From Strongylocentrotus purpuratus (taxonomy: Eukaryota; Echinodermata; Echinoidea; Camarodonta; Strongylocentrotidae): DNA of 64,000 nucleotides. Location of the stretch: positions 1,755,501 to 1,819,500 of the forward strand of contig NW_022145526.1 in the NCBI RefSeq assembly GCF_000002235.5, read 5' to 3'. Both the position numbers and the translations under genes were made by a program. This document shows, piece by piece, positions 41,801-57,185 of this stretch (its first letter is position 1; the number at the start of each line of letters is the position of its first letter). The notes under the pieces are model-generated. The model did not search any database. It was given only the letters and a program-made list of their open reading frames with translations, and had not been told where the DNA came from.

Positions 41801-44800
41801 TAACAGAATCACCCCCGTTTGTTCATGGAACAGCCCAGGGTCCAGTGAGGGGTGTTTGTTTTGGGTAATTTACATAAACTCGCCTTGTAGAGCATCTCAA
41901 GGGATGCATGCCACATCCTAACTTACAGTGCAGACCGAAATACACAGAAAAGGAGTGCAAGATAATCATATACGAGATATTTTGCCATTTTGAAGTGCAT
42001 TGAATGTCTATGTGAATGTCCTTGTAGAAAATATTTTGTTGGTACTGTTTAGCCATGTTTTAAAGCAATTTATTAATATGTACACTTATTTGCTATGTCA
42101 TTACGTTAAAAACAGAAACTTAATGAAGGCAACATGCATTTTTATTCTGTTAATTGTTTGTCGGTTTACGGATGGAATGAAATTGCGGCATAGGAATATT
42201 CAAAAAGAAATTGGCTTTTTAAATCACATCGAAAAGAAGTTGCGTTGGGACAAAATAATCAACATGAAAGTTTGGGACTTATCTCGGCCCCTTTTTTTTT
42301 TTTTTACCAATGAAATTTATTCAGCATTGTTATGAACCTTCATAATGTCATTTTCAAGTAAATTAAATGATTGTACCTTGACATGGTAATCCAAAATATC
42401 CTGTCGAGCAAGTTCCAGGACATTCTCCAGTAACGTCATCACAATCTGCTTCATCAGTACAATGACATTCTTGAAGACAATCAGCTCCAAACATACCCTC
42501 TGCACATGCTTCAGGACGAAATAGAAGTGATATAACGAGATTTGTAGATATGTGGAGATATTATTCAGTTAATTTGCTCCGCATAATATTTCAATTCACA
42601 TTCGCCCTAATATATTATCGAAGTAATACACAGGTGCCAGTTCTTAAACCATGATAATATCCATGCATATATACCAATATAAATCCTCTTTTAAAATATA
42701 CATCTTAGACAAATTTTGCGTAGGGATTCGGATTTGAAATGTGCAAGTTGTTTAAAACGAAAGGTTAAAGTACCTTTTGTATTTCAAAGTTTCTTCCTAA
42801 TGTCAATAATGCTAACAGTCGTTTAGAGCACTAACTTTCATTGCAGTAGATTCCTGTATATCCAGCTAAACAGGTGCATCCATAAGGATCGGGTAGACAG
42901 ATCTGACTTCCAGTACACTTGTCCAGAGGCTGACCGGGTCCACATTCAAATTCACAGTCCCAGCCAAACTTATGCATCCCACACGCTGCATGAAAATGTA
43001 TATATTAGAGTGATTAATTTAAATATAATTCAAATGTTCTAAAATATTCTCCAATTTGAGAAGAGTCAAGCATGTAATATTCAAACATATTAAAATCATT
43101 CAAAACTGTTATGACCCAAGCAGCAATATTGTTTTTTCTTCTTGTTTTGATTAGGAAAAATGTCTGTTTTTGTCATTATAATCATTGGCAAATAATTATT
43201 GAATTAAATTAATGGTAACTTGTGGAAACAAAAACAAGTGAAAATGGTTCATCCTCTCACGAAGTTCATTTATAATAACCAGTGTTTCATTATCCTTACT
43301 GATATCATCATTTATTATGTTTATCATCATTGTGTTTTTTAAATAATTACATATAAAACATTTCTGTTCAATAAGTATAATAATCAGTATTAATAGCATG
43401 GGCAACTTTGACATTTGTTTAACTCTGATTGTACATGATAGTATGTGTTAGTATGTTTTTTGTTTTTTTTGTGGTTCTGTTTCTTTTCTTTTTTCCTGTG
43501 TGTGTGTGTGTGTTTCTTAGGGGTAGGTATTAAGGAATCCCTCCTTTCTGCCTATCCCAAATGTTCTCATAAATTGCCATTGCTATTTGTTATCACTATC
43601 TTGTTTTTATCATTCCATTCTGTATTTGTATGTTTTAAATGTTTTTATGAAGAGTGTTGAATAAACTTTGAATAAAATGTGAATTGAATTGTCATCATTA
43701 TTGTTGTTATTATACTTATTACCATTACTTTATTATCATCATCGTAATCATTAGACTTTATTATCTCTTTTTGTTTTCTTCATATTTTATTTCCCTTTCC
43801 TTCTTCTTCTATTTCTTTTTCTTCTTCTTATTATTATTCTCCTTCTCCTCCTTCTTCTTCTTTTTCATCTTCTTCTTCTTTTTCTTCTTTTCCTTCTTAT
43901 TTTAATATTCATTGTTGCTGTTATTATCATTCGGAATTACCATTACAAAACAATTAGTATATAGTTGTAAAGATTCATTTTAAGGCAAAAAATGTATTGG
44001 ACATAGAAATTGAAAAGTTTCCCGTTGTAGTATTTTATTTTTTTTGTTTTGATTGTGAAAAAGTCTGTTTTTTGGCATTTGTAATCATTGGCAAATACTA
44101 ATTCAATTTAACTAATAGTTACTTATGGAAACAAAACAAGTGAAAATGTGCATATTAATAAAACTAGTGTTTCATTATCTTTAATAGTTTTAGCATTTTT
44201 TTTAAAATCATCATTGTTATTACTGTTATTGGCATCATTATTGTTTTTATTATACTAATTACGATTATTTGTAGTACTGTCATCATCATCATCATCATCA
44301 TCATCATAATCATTGGTCTTCTTCTTTTTCCTCTTTTCCTTTTGTTCTTATTTTCCTTTCCTCTCCTTCTTCTTATATTTCTTATACATTATTATCATTC
44401 GTCTTCTCCTTCTCCTCCTTCTTTTTCTTCTTTTCTTCCTCATCTTTCCTTCTTATTCTTGTAATTGTGGTTGTAGTTATTATTAATTGGAATCACCATC
44501 ATAAAACGATTAGTTTATAATTGTAAAGACTCATTTCAAGGCAAAGATTGTACTGGACATAGAATTAACTTTTTTCACATGGTAGTATCTTCTTTCGGGA
44601 TTTCTTTGTTTTACCTTGGAGGCAGTTCTTTCCAGCATGACCAGGGGGACAGATGCATGTTCCTGAGAGTTCGTGGCAAACACCTCCATTATAACAACTA
44701 TCACACAAACGATCGCATAATGGTGGATTCCAACTTCCATAAGGGCACTCTGTTAATACAATAAAACATGGAAAAACATAATCTAAATCCCAAACGTATG

Positions 44801-47800
44801 TTGATCCCGGAGATGGGAGTTATACCCCACCCACACACATTTCTGAAGGGGGTGGCCTGTAAAAAAATACCCCCCCCCCCATATTAAGGAAATCAATCAT
44901 ATTTTTAAAACGTTTTTAAAAATGTATTTAAAAGTCCTACAATTTATACGATATTAAATGAAAAACCTGTCATTTTCAGCTCCATTTTGAGTCATGCATG
45001 TGTTAGGATCACAACATTCCCCCTCCATTCCACACACACACTCCTCGGAATGGACTTCGGCCACTGATACCCGAAAACAGGTAGTTTAATGAAATGAATT
45101 GACACGAAAAGACATTCCCATAACCTATGATGCATAGTGGTTCCGGCAAAAGCATACCTTAATTGCAAAGAAGTAGGTCCAAATACATAATTTTTGAAAA
45201 ATGGTCACTTGATGAAAAAAGTGGCAGAACCTAATTATTTGACGGTTAAAAATCAAAATTTAATTGAATTTTTTTTTAACCACACCATTATGCCATGAAG
45301 CTGAATTTTTTATGTAAATACTTTAAGTTCTCGATTAGGCTTTATACTGCAAAAACTGTCACTCGATCATAGAAATTACAACTTTACATTCATCGATATT
45401 ATTTACGCTTTACTATCATATAAACAAACATATATCTGGTCGGTTTTTCTTGATTGTTGTTACTTTAATGACCATAGCTACAGAGCTGAAGAGTAACTAG
45501 TTCCAGTGAATTTATACCCTTGCGACCAATATGCAATGATATATTTTTTCGATGTGTAAGGAAGACGAAATTCGAACCCGTTACGATGAGTCTTATGAGG
45601 CTGAATTGATGTTGATCCAACGTTCCATCCATGTACGTCACATATACACCGGCGTCTGAGATAGATGCAGATTGGATTGTGTGTGATAGACTGTCAGAAC
45701 TCATTCCAATAAGTGAATTAGCCCAGTCTACATCAGTCAATTTCCGCCATCGCATCCCGTCTTCTCCTAGCATCCCTGTCGTGCTCATCACACTGAGTGT
45801 GATATCATCTCCAATATGTATTGTCTTTGTAAACCGACCATCACTGGGTTGCAATTGACCTATATAAAATAAAAAGGAAAATCGACAACAAAGGCCTTAC
45901 ATTCGAATCTTAATTTCATGCTGATTCAACAAAATTGCGTCATCATGTCTTCCATTCTCTCTTGCTCCCTCTCGCCCCATTTATCCTCCATTCTTTTTAC
46001 ATTGTCATCAACTAAACATTCTTAGAATGAAACAGTAGGGGAAACAAGTTTCAAGCATTAGCATTTATGGTATTGGGGAGTTTCTTGAGCTGTTAACATA
46101 ATCATTTGCTTTTTATGAATATTTACATTAAGTTGAAATTGTTGTATTACATTTTAACGTAAACTATTAACAACTAAATTATTAATAACCTTACCAAATC
46201 AGTATGTGAAAAATTTGTCCCAATTTGTGTCTTTAGAATATTAAAGCCTTATCTTACACATGAATATGTTCAACAAACGCCCTCATTCAATGAGTCCACC
46301 TTGCATTCATCAGTTACGAAACACACACACAAACACACACCCACACACACACACACACTAATTCACTAGATGTATGAATAACTTAGTTTTTATATGTATG
46401 TGTATATGTACGGGAAGAAAGAAGAATGCCAAGAGGAACAGGTGTCATTCTACTGGCTGTCACTGCAGAACATTCGAAAAATCCCAAGCCCTCCATAGTC
46501 GCTGGAAGAGTCTGCCTTAATACTACAGACGACACATTATCGCTGACTCCTGGAGCTGTATAACTATCTGAAGTTATAGCCTCGGTCAGACGGACGAGTC
46601 TTCTGGTGGACAATGTGAGAATCTCTTCATTCTCTGAGCCGAGTAGACAGATAAATGACGCATCCAGCAGACCTCCTCCGTAGGGTGATTGAGTAGCTGC
46701 CATTAGACGTACAGGAAGGATCTGTCGCGGACCTATGGGAAAATCATTATGTTTTGCAAGTAATTAGTGTCGGCCTTCATCTTCGTTAGAGGGGAAGTAG
46801 GAGGGAATTATCTCACACTTCAACCTTACATGTTATGTTATGATGACGTTTGGTCCTTGTTGATATATACAAATGCATTTTCATACATATATTTTAAACA
46901 AAATTACCTCCACTTCTAAAACAATTTATGGGAAACCCAATGTAAATGATATATGACACTTTATGAAGTCACTTTCCCTCGAGTTATCAACTGTAGATAA
47001 AGCCTAAATAACTAGGAATGTTTAATAGGTAGATTATATACTTCAAATGATAAAGTATTTCCCTTTTTGCTGAATACTGTACAAGCATCGATTACAATGA
47101 GTGGTGATATTCTGTTTTAAGTGGATACCAACAACGGATTTAAAACAGTGGTTACACAATATTAGAATGTCACCAATCGATATATTGTTTCGTTTGTGGC
47201 ATTTAAAATGTGATGTAAAAAGGTGAAGCGGGCATCATTTGAGCATGGACTATCATAGGATTATATAGAAATATAGATTATAGAAATACATGCCAATACT
47301 CACTCGGAGGTTTTTCACATGCGAACCTGAGGTATGATGTACATGGTAGTTTTCTCCATCCATTATTAACCTGCTGATGAACACATCTTTCATTCTCAAA
47401 TAGGGTTTCATCACCATCCGACCAAGCAGGAAATCTGGAAAGGTAAAATATGTTCCAAACAGCAATGAATTATCCCAGTATTAATTAAAAAAACAACTTT
47501 AAAGGGCATTGTCATGAAAGGTTGAAATCGTTATGTCAGGGGTTTTCATTTAGTTAAAATGTGTATTAGTTCAAATGTAAATACAGTATAGATAATTATG
47601 CCTTCCTTGGTAACTATGATCTTGCATCATTTTAGCCTCCACGAGTTCCGCATATGAAAACACATGGAAAGTAGAATAGATTAATGACTTTCATCTATGT
47701 CGGGGGGGGGGGGGGGTGTAGGTGCCATCAACCGATTGGAAAACACATCCTAAGCTTGATGAATTTCAACTTGTTTCTCAGATAATCATGTTATTAAAGT

Positions 47801-50800
47801 TACACACCAGTTTCTGCCTGTTGCAATCTGTCTGCATCATGATATGATCGCAGTTTGTCATGAGTAGGGTGTGTGAGATATTGTCGTGTGCGTGTGTGCG
47901 TGTGCGTGTGCGTGTGTGTGTGTGTGTGTGCGCGCGCGCGTGTATTTGTGTGTGAAAATACAGTTTAATACATACCCACTATTATCGAGCGGAGTGCCAT
48001 CAATCCATTGGAACGTACTCTCTTGATTGATATCATCAAGTCCAAACCAATACGAGTTACCTCCAGCCAGCTCAATGAGATGCAACTGTTGAAAACGTTG
48101 AGAGAATAAATTAGAACGAGAAATCACAGATGACTATTTATAATGTGTCATGATCATGAAAGTGGAATAACTTTATCGATTCGTCTGTATAGTCTATAAC
48201 ATCATCGAAAGTTGAACTAGTTGAAATAAGATATTTTGTTTTCCTTATAACTCATCACAGCGATATTTTACTTCTTTATAACCCTATTCCGATTGTTTTC
48301 ACATAAACTACCAGATTCTCTATTTCTCTTACGTTAATTTTATTGTTTTTATTTTCATTTTTTTGCACAAACAATTGCTAAATAAAAGCCCGTTAAGGTT
48401 GTTATCACGTTTCATTTATGTATTAGAATTAATCTTTTTAATATCACAATGCGTCCTTACATTGATTTCTTCTGTTTTAGGCTGGGCAAGATCCCCTCCT
48501 TGAGCCTGGCAGTACTTTCTAGCAAACGAGTATGACATCATCGATGATTGAGAGATATAGTACAGGGTTCCATCAAGGCGACTCCACTTATATTCTGGAA
48601 CGACTATGTATTCATTAAAACAAGGTGATTGCCATTATCAGACATTCATCGTGTTATAAGAATATAAGAAGAAAGAATTTCAAACCATTACGTTTCATTG
48701 CATTTTATCATAGTCATATACTGATAAAACACGAGACCAGAGATGAGAAGATCATGGATTCACTCTCCGCCATGGCACTTTAATGTAACCTACTCCTCTC
48801 CACCCATGTGTCGTTGGTAACCTGTGGTATGCAAACGTCTCCTGTGTTAGGTTTACACTGTGGGCGTCTGTAAAATGACACCTGGCTAGAGTACTCCTCA
48901 AAGAGTGGAGAATGTGCACACATTGTATTTATGAACGAACCTTGATCGGATGATGGAGATAATAATAACATGCTAAGAGATATTGTGTATGCAGTGCTGA
49001 ATAAACATCATTATAAGTAGTTTTGTTAACATGCATTTGCAGATGTGTTTAGACATGACAATATTTTCAGCAAATTCAGGCAATCACCGGATCGTGTATC
49101 GCATGCCTGTGACAAACTGATATCGATATTTCCAAAGAGCATCACTGACCCAAGTTCGGATGTACTTTACTTGTGACAAATTTTTTTAGCAGATAAACTT
49201 TAACATATGACTTCAAATGACCTTTGACCTTAGCATGTAACCCTTCAGAGCACAGTGAAGGTCACCCGAGTGCAGCTGTGACCAAAGTTTGGTCACAATA
49301 GGATTGACGGTTGCGAAGTTACCTGCCACAAGATAATTTGGCAGGTACACTTTGTGACGGACGCCGGACGGACGGACGCCATTTGAATCCCTTAGTCTCG
49401 CCTCCACCTTCGGTGGACGTGACAATAATAGCAATGATGATATACCGTTCTTGCATAGCGCATATCACAATATCATATAATAATATTTATCTCTGCATTT
49501 CCAAACGATATTGGATATTATTAGCCCTGCTTTTAATCAAAGCTCTTAACGCTCAGTGCATTCAAAGAATAAACCCTTAATTAAGTGCCAACTTACTACA
49601 ACTGGGCCAAGTGTGGCAAATGTAATTAGTGCCTTGCCAAAGGACTTAAGTGGCGCAGCACGGACTTGAACCCTCTCTTTGTCGCATGTAAGATAAGATG
49701 CATAAGAGGTTTTAAAGGCTGTGAAGTGGGGCATTTTGTAGAGAGACAGGTCGCTTTACATTCTCGCACTTTTTCATGATCTCGTAATTTTACATGTCAA
49801 TGTGAGATAAAATCAATAGAATTTCGAGTTAAAACTTTCAAAAATATATCTTCTAGCTTAGTATACTAGCATATATGTTTCTTCATGATCATTCCAAACT
49901 TTGCAACGATGGAAACCCCGTGGTACTAGATCCACAATCCGGTGACTTATCCACATTGGCAAAACCCGCTTATGGGAGGGGGGGGGGGAGGGGGTTAAAA
50001 TTTAATTTAAAAAATAGAATTGAAGGTTTCTGCAACTCGACAACTGTGGATTAGCGGCTCTCTTATAAATTACTAGTTCAATTCAATAGACTTTTAAGCA
50101 ATTGGAAATAGAGAGAGAAAAGAAAAATGAAATGTTGGCTATGAAACAGAAACGGTCATAGTGTTAGGTCTAGTGACTTACCCTGATAGCGTTCACATAT
50201 GAAGGGTTGTTTGCGACTACACGCAATATCAAGCCATCCCATGTCTGAATCAGAAGATAGAGTGGCACAATCTTCATCACCATCGTTGTCGGGTTCAGGA
50301 TCCCTCCATGCTGAATACCTGTGTGTATTGGATTAAGAAGAATGCAAAAAAAAAAAAAGCATGCAGGAATAAACAGACGGTTATACGAAAGAATGGTTCT
50401 ATAAAATACAATGTCCTATTTTCTTCTTATTTAAAGGGGGGGGGGGAAGTGTATTTTGTTGTAATTTTTTTTTTCTTTCTGAATTGTAAATTCAGATAAT
50501 TCTGATGACTGCTCTGTTCTCCCACCTCCTGACGGGATGACTGATCTGTCAAGCCCAAAGGATGCACAAGTCAACTGGCTTACCCCGCTTCAAGAAATAA
50601 CTTGATATATAATACTACTACCTCATACCAAAGGAGGAGAAGAAGAAGAAGAAGAAGACGAAGAAGAAGAAGTAAAAGAAGAAGAAGAAGAAAAAAAGAA
50701 GAAGAAGAAGAAGAAAAAGAAGAAGAGAAGAATTCTGATGATTGGATTATAATGACCTTTGTCATATAAGTGCACCGTCTTATATTAAACTTGTTAGTTT

Positions 50801-53800
50801 CTTAACTGGATTTTTGAGCCGAAACATCCATAAGAATATATCCGGGAAGGGGGGGGGGGGTACTCATATAAAAAGACATAGGGGTGTGTCGCTCTAATGG
50901 GTCACTTTTTCACAAAGCCCAAAACATGGGTTCCATTTAAAACAAAAATATCACTAAACATGGGTCCGTTTTTTTCTCAAAATCTCAAAATTGTTCGGGT
51001 GTTCGCATGGCAAACACCTGAAAATCGTGAAAAACGGGCCTTACTTCGAGAAAAATCCCCCAAAATGACCCTTAAAAAATAGTACGGTTTCGAGTTTTGA
51101 ACTGCACACCCCCGTCCAAACCAAATTTGAGTATTCCCCCCTCCCCAAATTCAATCTTAATCGAGAAGAAACTCATGACCTTAATGTATTCGAAAAACGA
51201 AGTATGCACTACTATTTTAACCAAATTATTTTGATTGCAAATTTGAAAGTTGTAATTTTTATGCGGATTTGTTTTTTAATGCACTTGTACACAATATTTA
51301 TAAACAAGTATACTGACACACATCCTCCTTTGCATTACGACATGCAAAATTTACTTTTTGTGTTACTACCGACTGCAATAATTTCATTATCAAAACATAA
51401 GTTTACAATCAAAGTATAATCAAGAAAACTGTTACGCATACTTGCTTTTCAGACCAACAAATTACATCAATTAATGTTTATCGAGTTACAATGAAAAATG
51501 TGCCGGATTCTTATATTTTTATTTTTGGGACTAGTATGTGAACCTACCTAAAATGAAAGGACATTTTACACCTCAAATAATTAAAGAATAATATAAGTAA
51601 CTTAGAGTAAGGCAGTTATTTCAAAGTAGAAACGGATAAGTATGCACTATAAAATAATTGAACCTACTGTAAAGGTGTTCCATCGATCCATGTAAATGTG
51701 CCTTCTACAGCTTGGTCAGTCAAACCAAAAAATACAAGGGTATTTAATACCGAAATTCTGCCATGAAGAAAGGTCTGGTAAAAGGAAAATGGAAATGTCA
51801 CCTCATGAACATCGATTTCATAATTAAAATGAGTATTACAAAATATAACAAACGAATACAAATAAAATCAACACAAGTCAATCGCCTGCTGTGAACCTTG
51901 CGGTAACTAAAAAAATAAAACTCTTCTGGCGCTCAGTAGAATATATTTTAAAAGTAAAGACCAGTAATGGTCATGCGATTGCATTGTGAAAGAAACGTTG
52001 TGGAATCGATCAGAAAAGGTTGATCATCTAGCATCTAGCATCTGCAAGGTTCTGGAATCATCAAAATGATAAGAAATTTGGCCCATTCTTCGTAAAGTTA
52101 CAAGCACTATACACAGAAAGATGTATATGGGACTACCCTATATCTCTCACAGTCCACGGGAGAAACAAATTTACCAAATATATGAATTAGTAGGCGGTTT
52201 CCCGGCAAATTTTGTATCATCATGTATTAGTCAAAACATATTCTTTCACATGATTGGTAAAGAGAGCTTCTATTTCATTTTTTGAAATTGGGGCTCTTCC
52301 AATACTGGTCTTTACCTTTAAGTAAAAATCATTTGTTCATTTGAAGCTGCTGAAAGACACTATAACAGGACTGTTCACGCGTCATGGTCATGTAAATTAA
52401 AACAATAATAAGAAGTAATATTTGAAATATATAAATTAAACTATTCAAAACTCTTCATATCACGGTATAAACGTGAATGAAATAGCGGCGTCATCAGAGA
52501 ATGATCTGTTTTGAGATGTATCGGAAAGCTTCGAACACAAGGATTGGGGATGACAGTGTCTAAATGAATGTTTTATTATCTCCGCTATCAACTAAATATC
52601 ACGCTTTTTGATATTATTTAAATAGTCATTCACGAGTAACCAGTTGGCCTATTACGTCACATACGTCATTCAATCGTGTTATTATGAAAAAATATTTATT
52701 CCCTGTACGCCATAGCGACTGACTTGCAAAATAGCTATGTAAGTTTCCAAGGTGTTAAATTAAATACTAATAAAACAACAGAAAGTTCATAGGTTTCATG
52801 ATAACAACATTTTGGATAACATTAGCTGAAAGAAAAGAAGTATACTTGAACATACGCTGATATCGTGTGATTTGATGAGTGCTAAATCAGCTCCATGATA
52901 CTGACAATAGATCCGTGCATCTGAGTAAGACCGAGCCAGCCATGACGGAGAGATGAAATAATCTAGACCACCGAATGATACTTCACTGCTTCCATCATAT
53001 ACTGTAATAAAACAGACTTTCTATTTGAGAGTGTATCGTGGTGAGTAAGATTGTGATTTTAATGAAATTGCGTCGACTATTCTCTGCACAGTGTAGGCAT
53101 TCCCCAGATTCTACAGAGCTCAATACTTTTATTTTCCAAATATGTATGCAAAAAGTGAACGATTGCATTGGTTGTCATTTCTTAAAGATAAATTTTATCT
53201 GAAATGTTTATTTCGTCGGTGTAGGAATACGAAAGAGTTAAAAACAAGATTATCCCTTTTTTCATGAATCGAACAATCGAGGTGGCATTTTTTGTAGTAA
53301 GAGAAAGTTACGAATGCAAAGTTCTACAACAGCCATACATCCCATGATGGTATGATACAATTATTCTATTGTTATGTTGTAATGATAACGGATTTCGGTT
53401 AAGGAGTAGCGCAATACTCCAAATATCTGAAAAGCATTTCAAAATTCTGCTTGTACGAAACATATTCCAAAGAGAATAGCTCTGCGATCGATTTCTTACA
53501 CTAAACGAATTGCAAACTTCAGCCCTTTATCCGAATGCTAACCCGACCCTTACACAAACCCCAACCTACAATCCGAATGCCGTATGAACCCAAGACAATA
53601 CGTTTGTTGCAATATAGCCCGGAACAACAATCACTAGAAAACAATAAATGTTGGATCATCAATATTCATACCTCGTGTACGCTCACAGATGTACGGCAAT
53701 GAATAAGATGAAGGCTGGTCATACCATGATAGACTATCACGTAGACCAAGACAACCCCAGGAGTCAGGATTATCTGGTTCCGTGATATACCAATCGTTAT

Positions 53801-56800
53801 ACCTTAGAGGAAAACACTATATCAATTATGTTCGCATTATGATCGTTTTTATTTATATTATGATCAATAATATAATAATAATATTTGGAGTAGTAGCATT
53901 ATTATTTGTTATTATCATCATCCTCATCATTATTATTATCAGTAGTATTATCATTATCATAATTATTATTATTTTATTGTTCGTGCAATATTGAGAATAA
54001 TCATAAAAGTTCGGAAATCCATCATCAAAGCGAATTTGAATTTAAATCTTTATTCACATTAACCTCACCCCCCTCTCCCTTAGATGCTACAGAAATACTG
54101 TGAGTATGTAGCATGCAAAGAAATAGAGCAGAAATCTGGTCATAACATCATTATCTTGTATTGTTGATCCGAGCTTTTTATTTTCCATCTTCTTGCTATT
54201 CATCTGAGACACAGATTTTAAAAAGTATGCTAATAAAGTATATAATTTAATTGAAACTGGATACAACTAAACGAGAAGTGTTTGTAGGAGAATTGTAACT
54301 ACAGATTAACTTCAATGTATTCTTTTATCTTGACAGATCTCGACAGAGCAAACCTATGAGGAACATACCGGAGTGGAGTATCATCCAGCCAGTAGAAAGA
54401 TCCCCTGTCAATCATTCGAATCCCGAAAAGGTAACAAAGCCATATATCACTTGGATTAAATGGAGGCAGAAGCTCTTTGAGGAATGCCTGTGAGCAAAAT
54501 GGAAAAGAAAGAATCATAATAAATTCATGATTTATTCACAAGTTAAGTCAGAATGACAAACCTTAGCGTAAGCTAATAATTTTCCATGTGTTTTTTGTTG
54601 GGGTCCCTCTATCCATCTCTCTCTCTCTCTCTCTCTTTTGCTTCTCTCTCCCCTCTCTCTCTCTCTCTCTTTATCTCGCTATCCAATTATGATGTATAAA
54701 CTATGCATGTCAACGGCAAATGTCTTTTTCTTAATATTGTAAATTTTTCATATTATCTTGCATATTGCGACGTACTGTTTAAATTTATTTAAACATTTGT
54801 TTTATTATTACGTCTTTCATCCTTTGAAAGAGCAATCAAACATTGATAGCGAGGTAGTTGTAATAGAATGATAAGAAAATCATGGCAGGTGTGGCAGAGT
54901 GTCAAAAATATTATTCTAAATCTAATCAGGTCTAACACTGCAGCATACAAGTGACTGGGGCAAAAATTACAGATGATAGAAGTATTGCTCAAATTTGTAA
55001 TGAACATTTTGTTACATGTGCTCAAAATATAACAAGTGGTATCCCAAAACATTCTGAAATAATGTTAGATGCCACTGAGATTATAAATATAGTAGGCAAA
55101 TTTGAGCTACAGCAAGTCACGAGCGCAGAAATTGAAAACATGGGTGATGATAGGGCGACCAGATGTGATGGAATAATTTGCCGTCTTTTACAAATATTGT
55201 ATCCTAACCAGTCAGGTTTTTGAATTGCCTTCTTCACTCTTCTGTAACATCTCTAATGAAAGTTGTAAACCAGTGGGCTTTAAATTTAGATTACAACAAG
55301 TGAACAGGTGTTGCTTTCATTGATTCGAGGAAAGCATTTGACACTGTTTATCACGATATTCTGGTACATAAATTGACAGCCTGTTCTGATACTATATTCA
55401 GTGATTTTGTTATATCTGTCCAACCGAGAACAGATGTTTTGTTTTAAAGGGGTTACCTCGAGTTCCTCAAAAGTGACGATGGAAGTCCCACAAGTTTAAA
55501 TTCTAGGGCTACTCCTTTTTTCTATCTACATAAAAAGTTTACCCAAATGTATTCATGATGGCATTGTTGGTTGGTATGTATGCTGACGACACGACTCTAA
55601 CAGTCAGCGGGAGTAATGTTACAGAAGTAGAACAAAAGCTAACCAAAGGTATGGAAAATGTATTTTCTTAGTTCGTAAGTTCTAAATGGAGAAAAGGATC
55701 TTTCTGTCACACTAAACGGCAGTTGTAATTTGAAACGAGTAAAAGTGTCATAATGTCTGGGTGTCATGATTGACGAGGAGTTACGTTGGAAGGAACATGT
55801 GTAAATAGTTAATAAAACTGCTCAACAAACATAAGTGTAATTAAGCGAGCCAAAATATATGTTCCAACAAGATCTCGAAAACTCCTATATAATGCCATCG
55901 TTCTTCCTCACTTTGATCATTGTTCCTCGATTTGGACTGAGCGTCTGAGTGATGATGTATAAATCAATGCATAACATGACACCAACATATTTAAACAAAG
56001 ATTTACGTCATGTCAGTTAACTACATGATCACATCACAAGACATGCTGTAAGGGATGCAATGCGTGTCCCTAAATTTAGGACGGACACATATAAACTTAG
56101 TCCTCTAATTTCTGGAATTAGAGTATGGAACCAACTTGAGAGTTCTTTCAAGACGTCACCTACCTTGAACAGTTTTAAACACACTCTAAAAGCCCTGTTA
56201 CCTACAGATGACGTGTAAGTGGACTGTTTTTTTTTTCGTGCGAAGCGAACCAATCTTTCCTATTTGCAAAATTGTTACATTTGGTTGACATGGTTATTGA
56301 ACTGAATCCATTTTCCAGCTATCTTTTAAACAACCAAAGGGTATTAGTTAAAGAGCAATTGAACGTAGATATGTATATAACAATGTTGGTATCCCGTGTG
56401 TTAAGCTATATCAGACTATACAAGATGTACGTTTTCAATATTTTTTTTTCTTTCTTAAAAATACGTGGTTATCATCTAGTTTTATTTTATTTTCATTCAT
56501 GTTATTTTCATGTTTAAATGCATTTTCTAATGAAATTGAAAAGCCATTCACATATTTCTTTTAATTCAGTTATTTCATGACTGAGGATCCGATTAATTTG
56601 TATTATAACTGTCTATATGCGTGTATATTTATCTATTTAGTTTTTGCTGCTGTTATTTGTTTTATTCTTAACAAACAGGGCCTCATGGAAGACCATCAAA
56701 TTGGTGATATATGCCACCCTGTATAAATATCAGAAATAATACATAAATACATAATGTAAACAAATATTTTATTATACTTACGTTGACTTCGGCTGTCTTG

Positions 56801-57151
56801 ATGATAGCCAAATCACCGCCGTAACTTTGACATGTTTCCCTGGCATCACTTGGCGTTGCACGAGGTGTGTACTTGATGAGATACTGAGATTCATCGAACT
56901 CTTGCCATCTACAGTCAACGTCTGTTTATATAACATTAAATAAAACATTATGCTAAAATTAGATTACATCAACTGAACTTTAGTTTAATAAAAATTCTTC
57001 AAATGTTAGATAGGCTATCAAATCTATAATGTCAAAGAGCATAGATTACCCGTTCACAAGTATATTAATAATAGCGCTTGTCATTGTATTCAGGCATAGT
57101 ACAAATCGTTAAAAGGCAATCTAACCCGTGTAATAAGTTCATTTTTACGAA

Positions 57152-57185
<34 letters not shown>

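Noticed and set aside
43445-43905. Hydrophobic Phe/Ser/Tyr-rich frames
   Set aside because: They come from TTC/TCT/ATT tracts in the intron duplication and have no gene support.
48780-48971. An extra lectin or Cys-rich exon ([12 protein letters not shown]) between CTLD-c and CTLD-d
   Set aside because: No clean splice sites with the right phase. The surrounding sequence looks like a dispersed repeat and no CTLD core motif is present.
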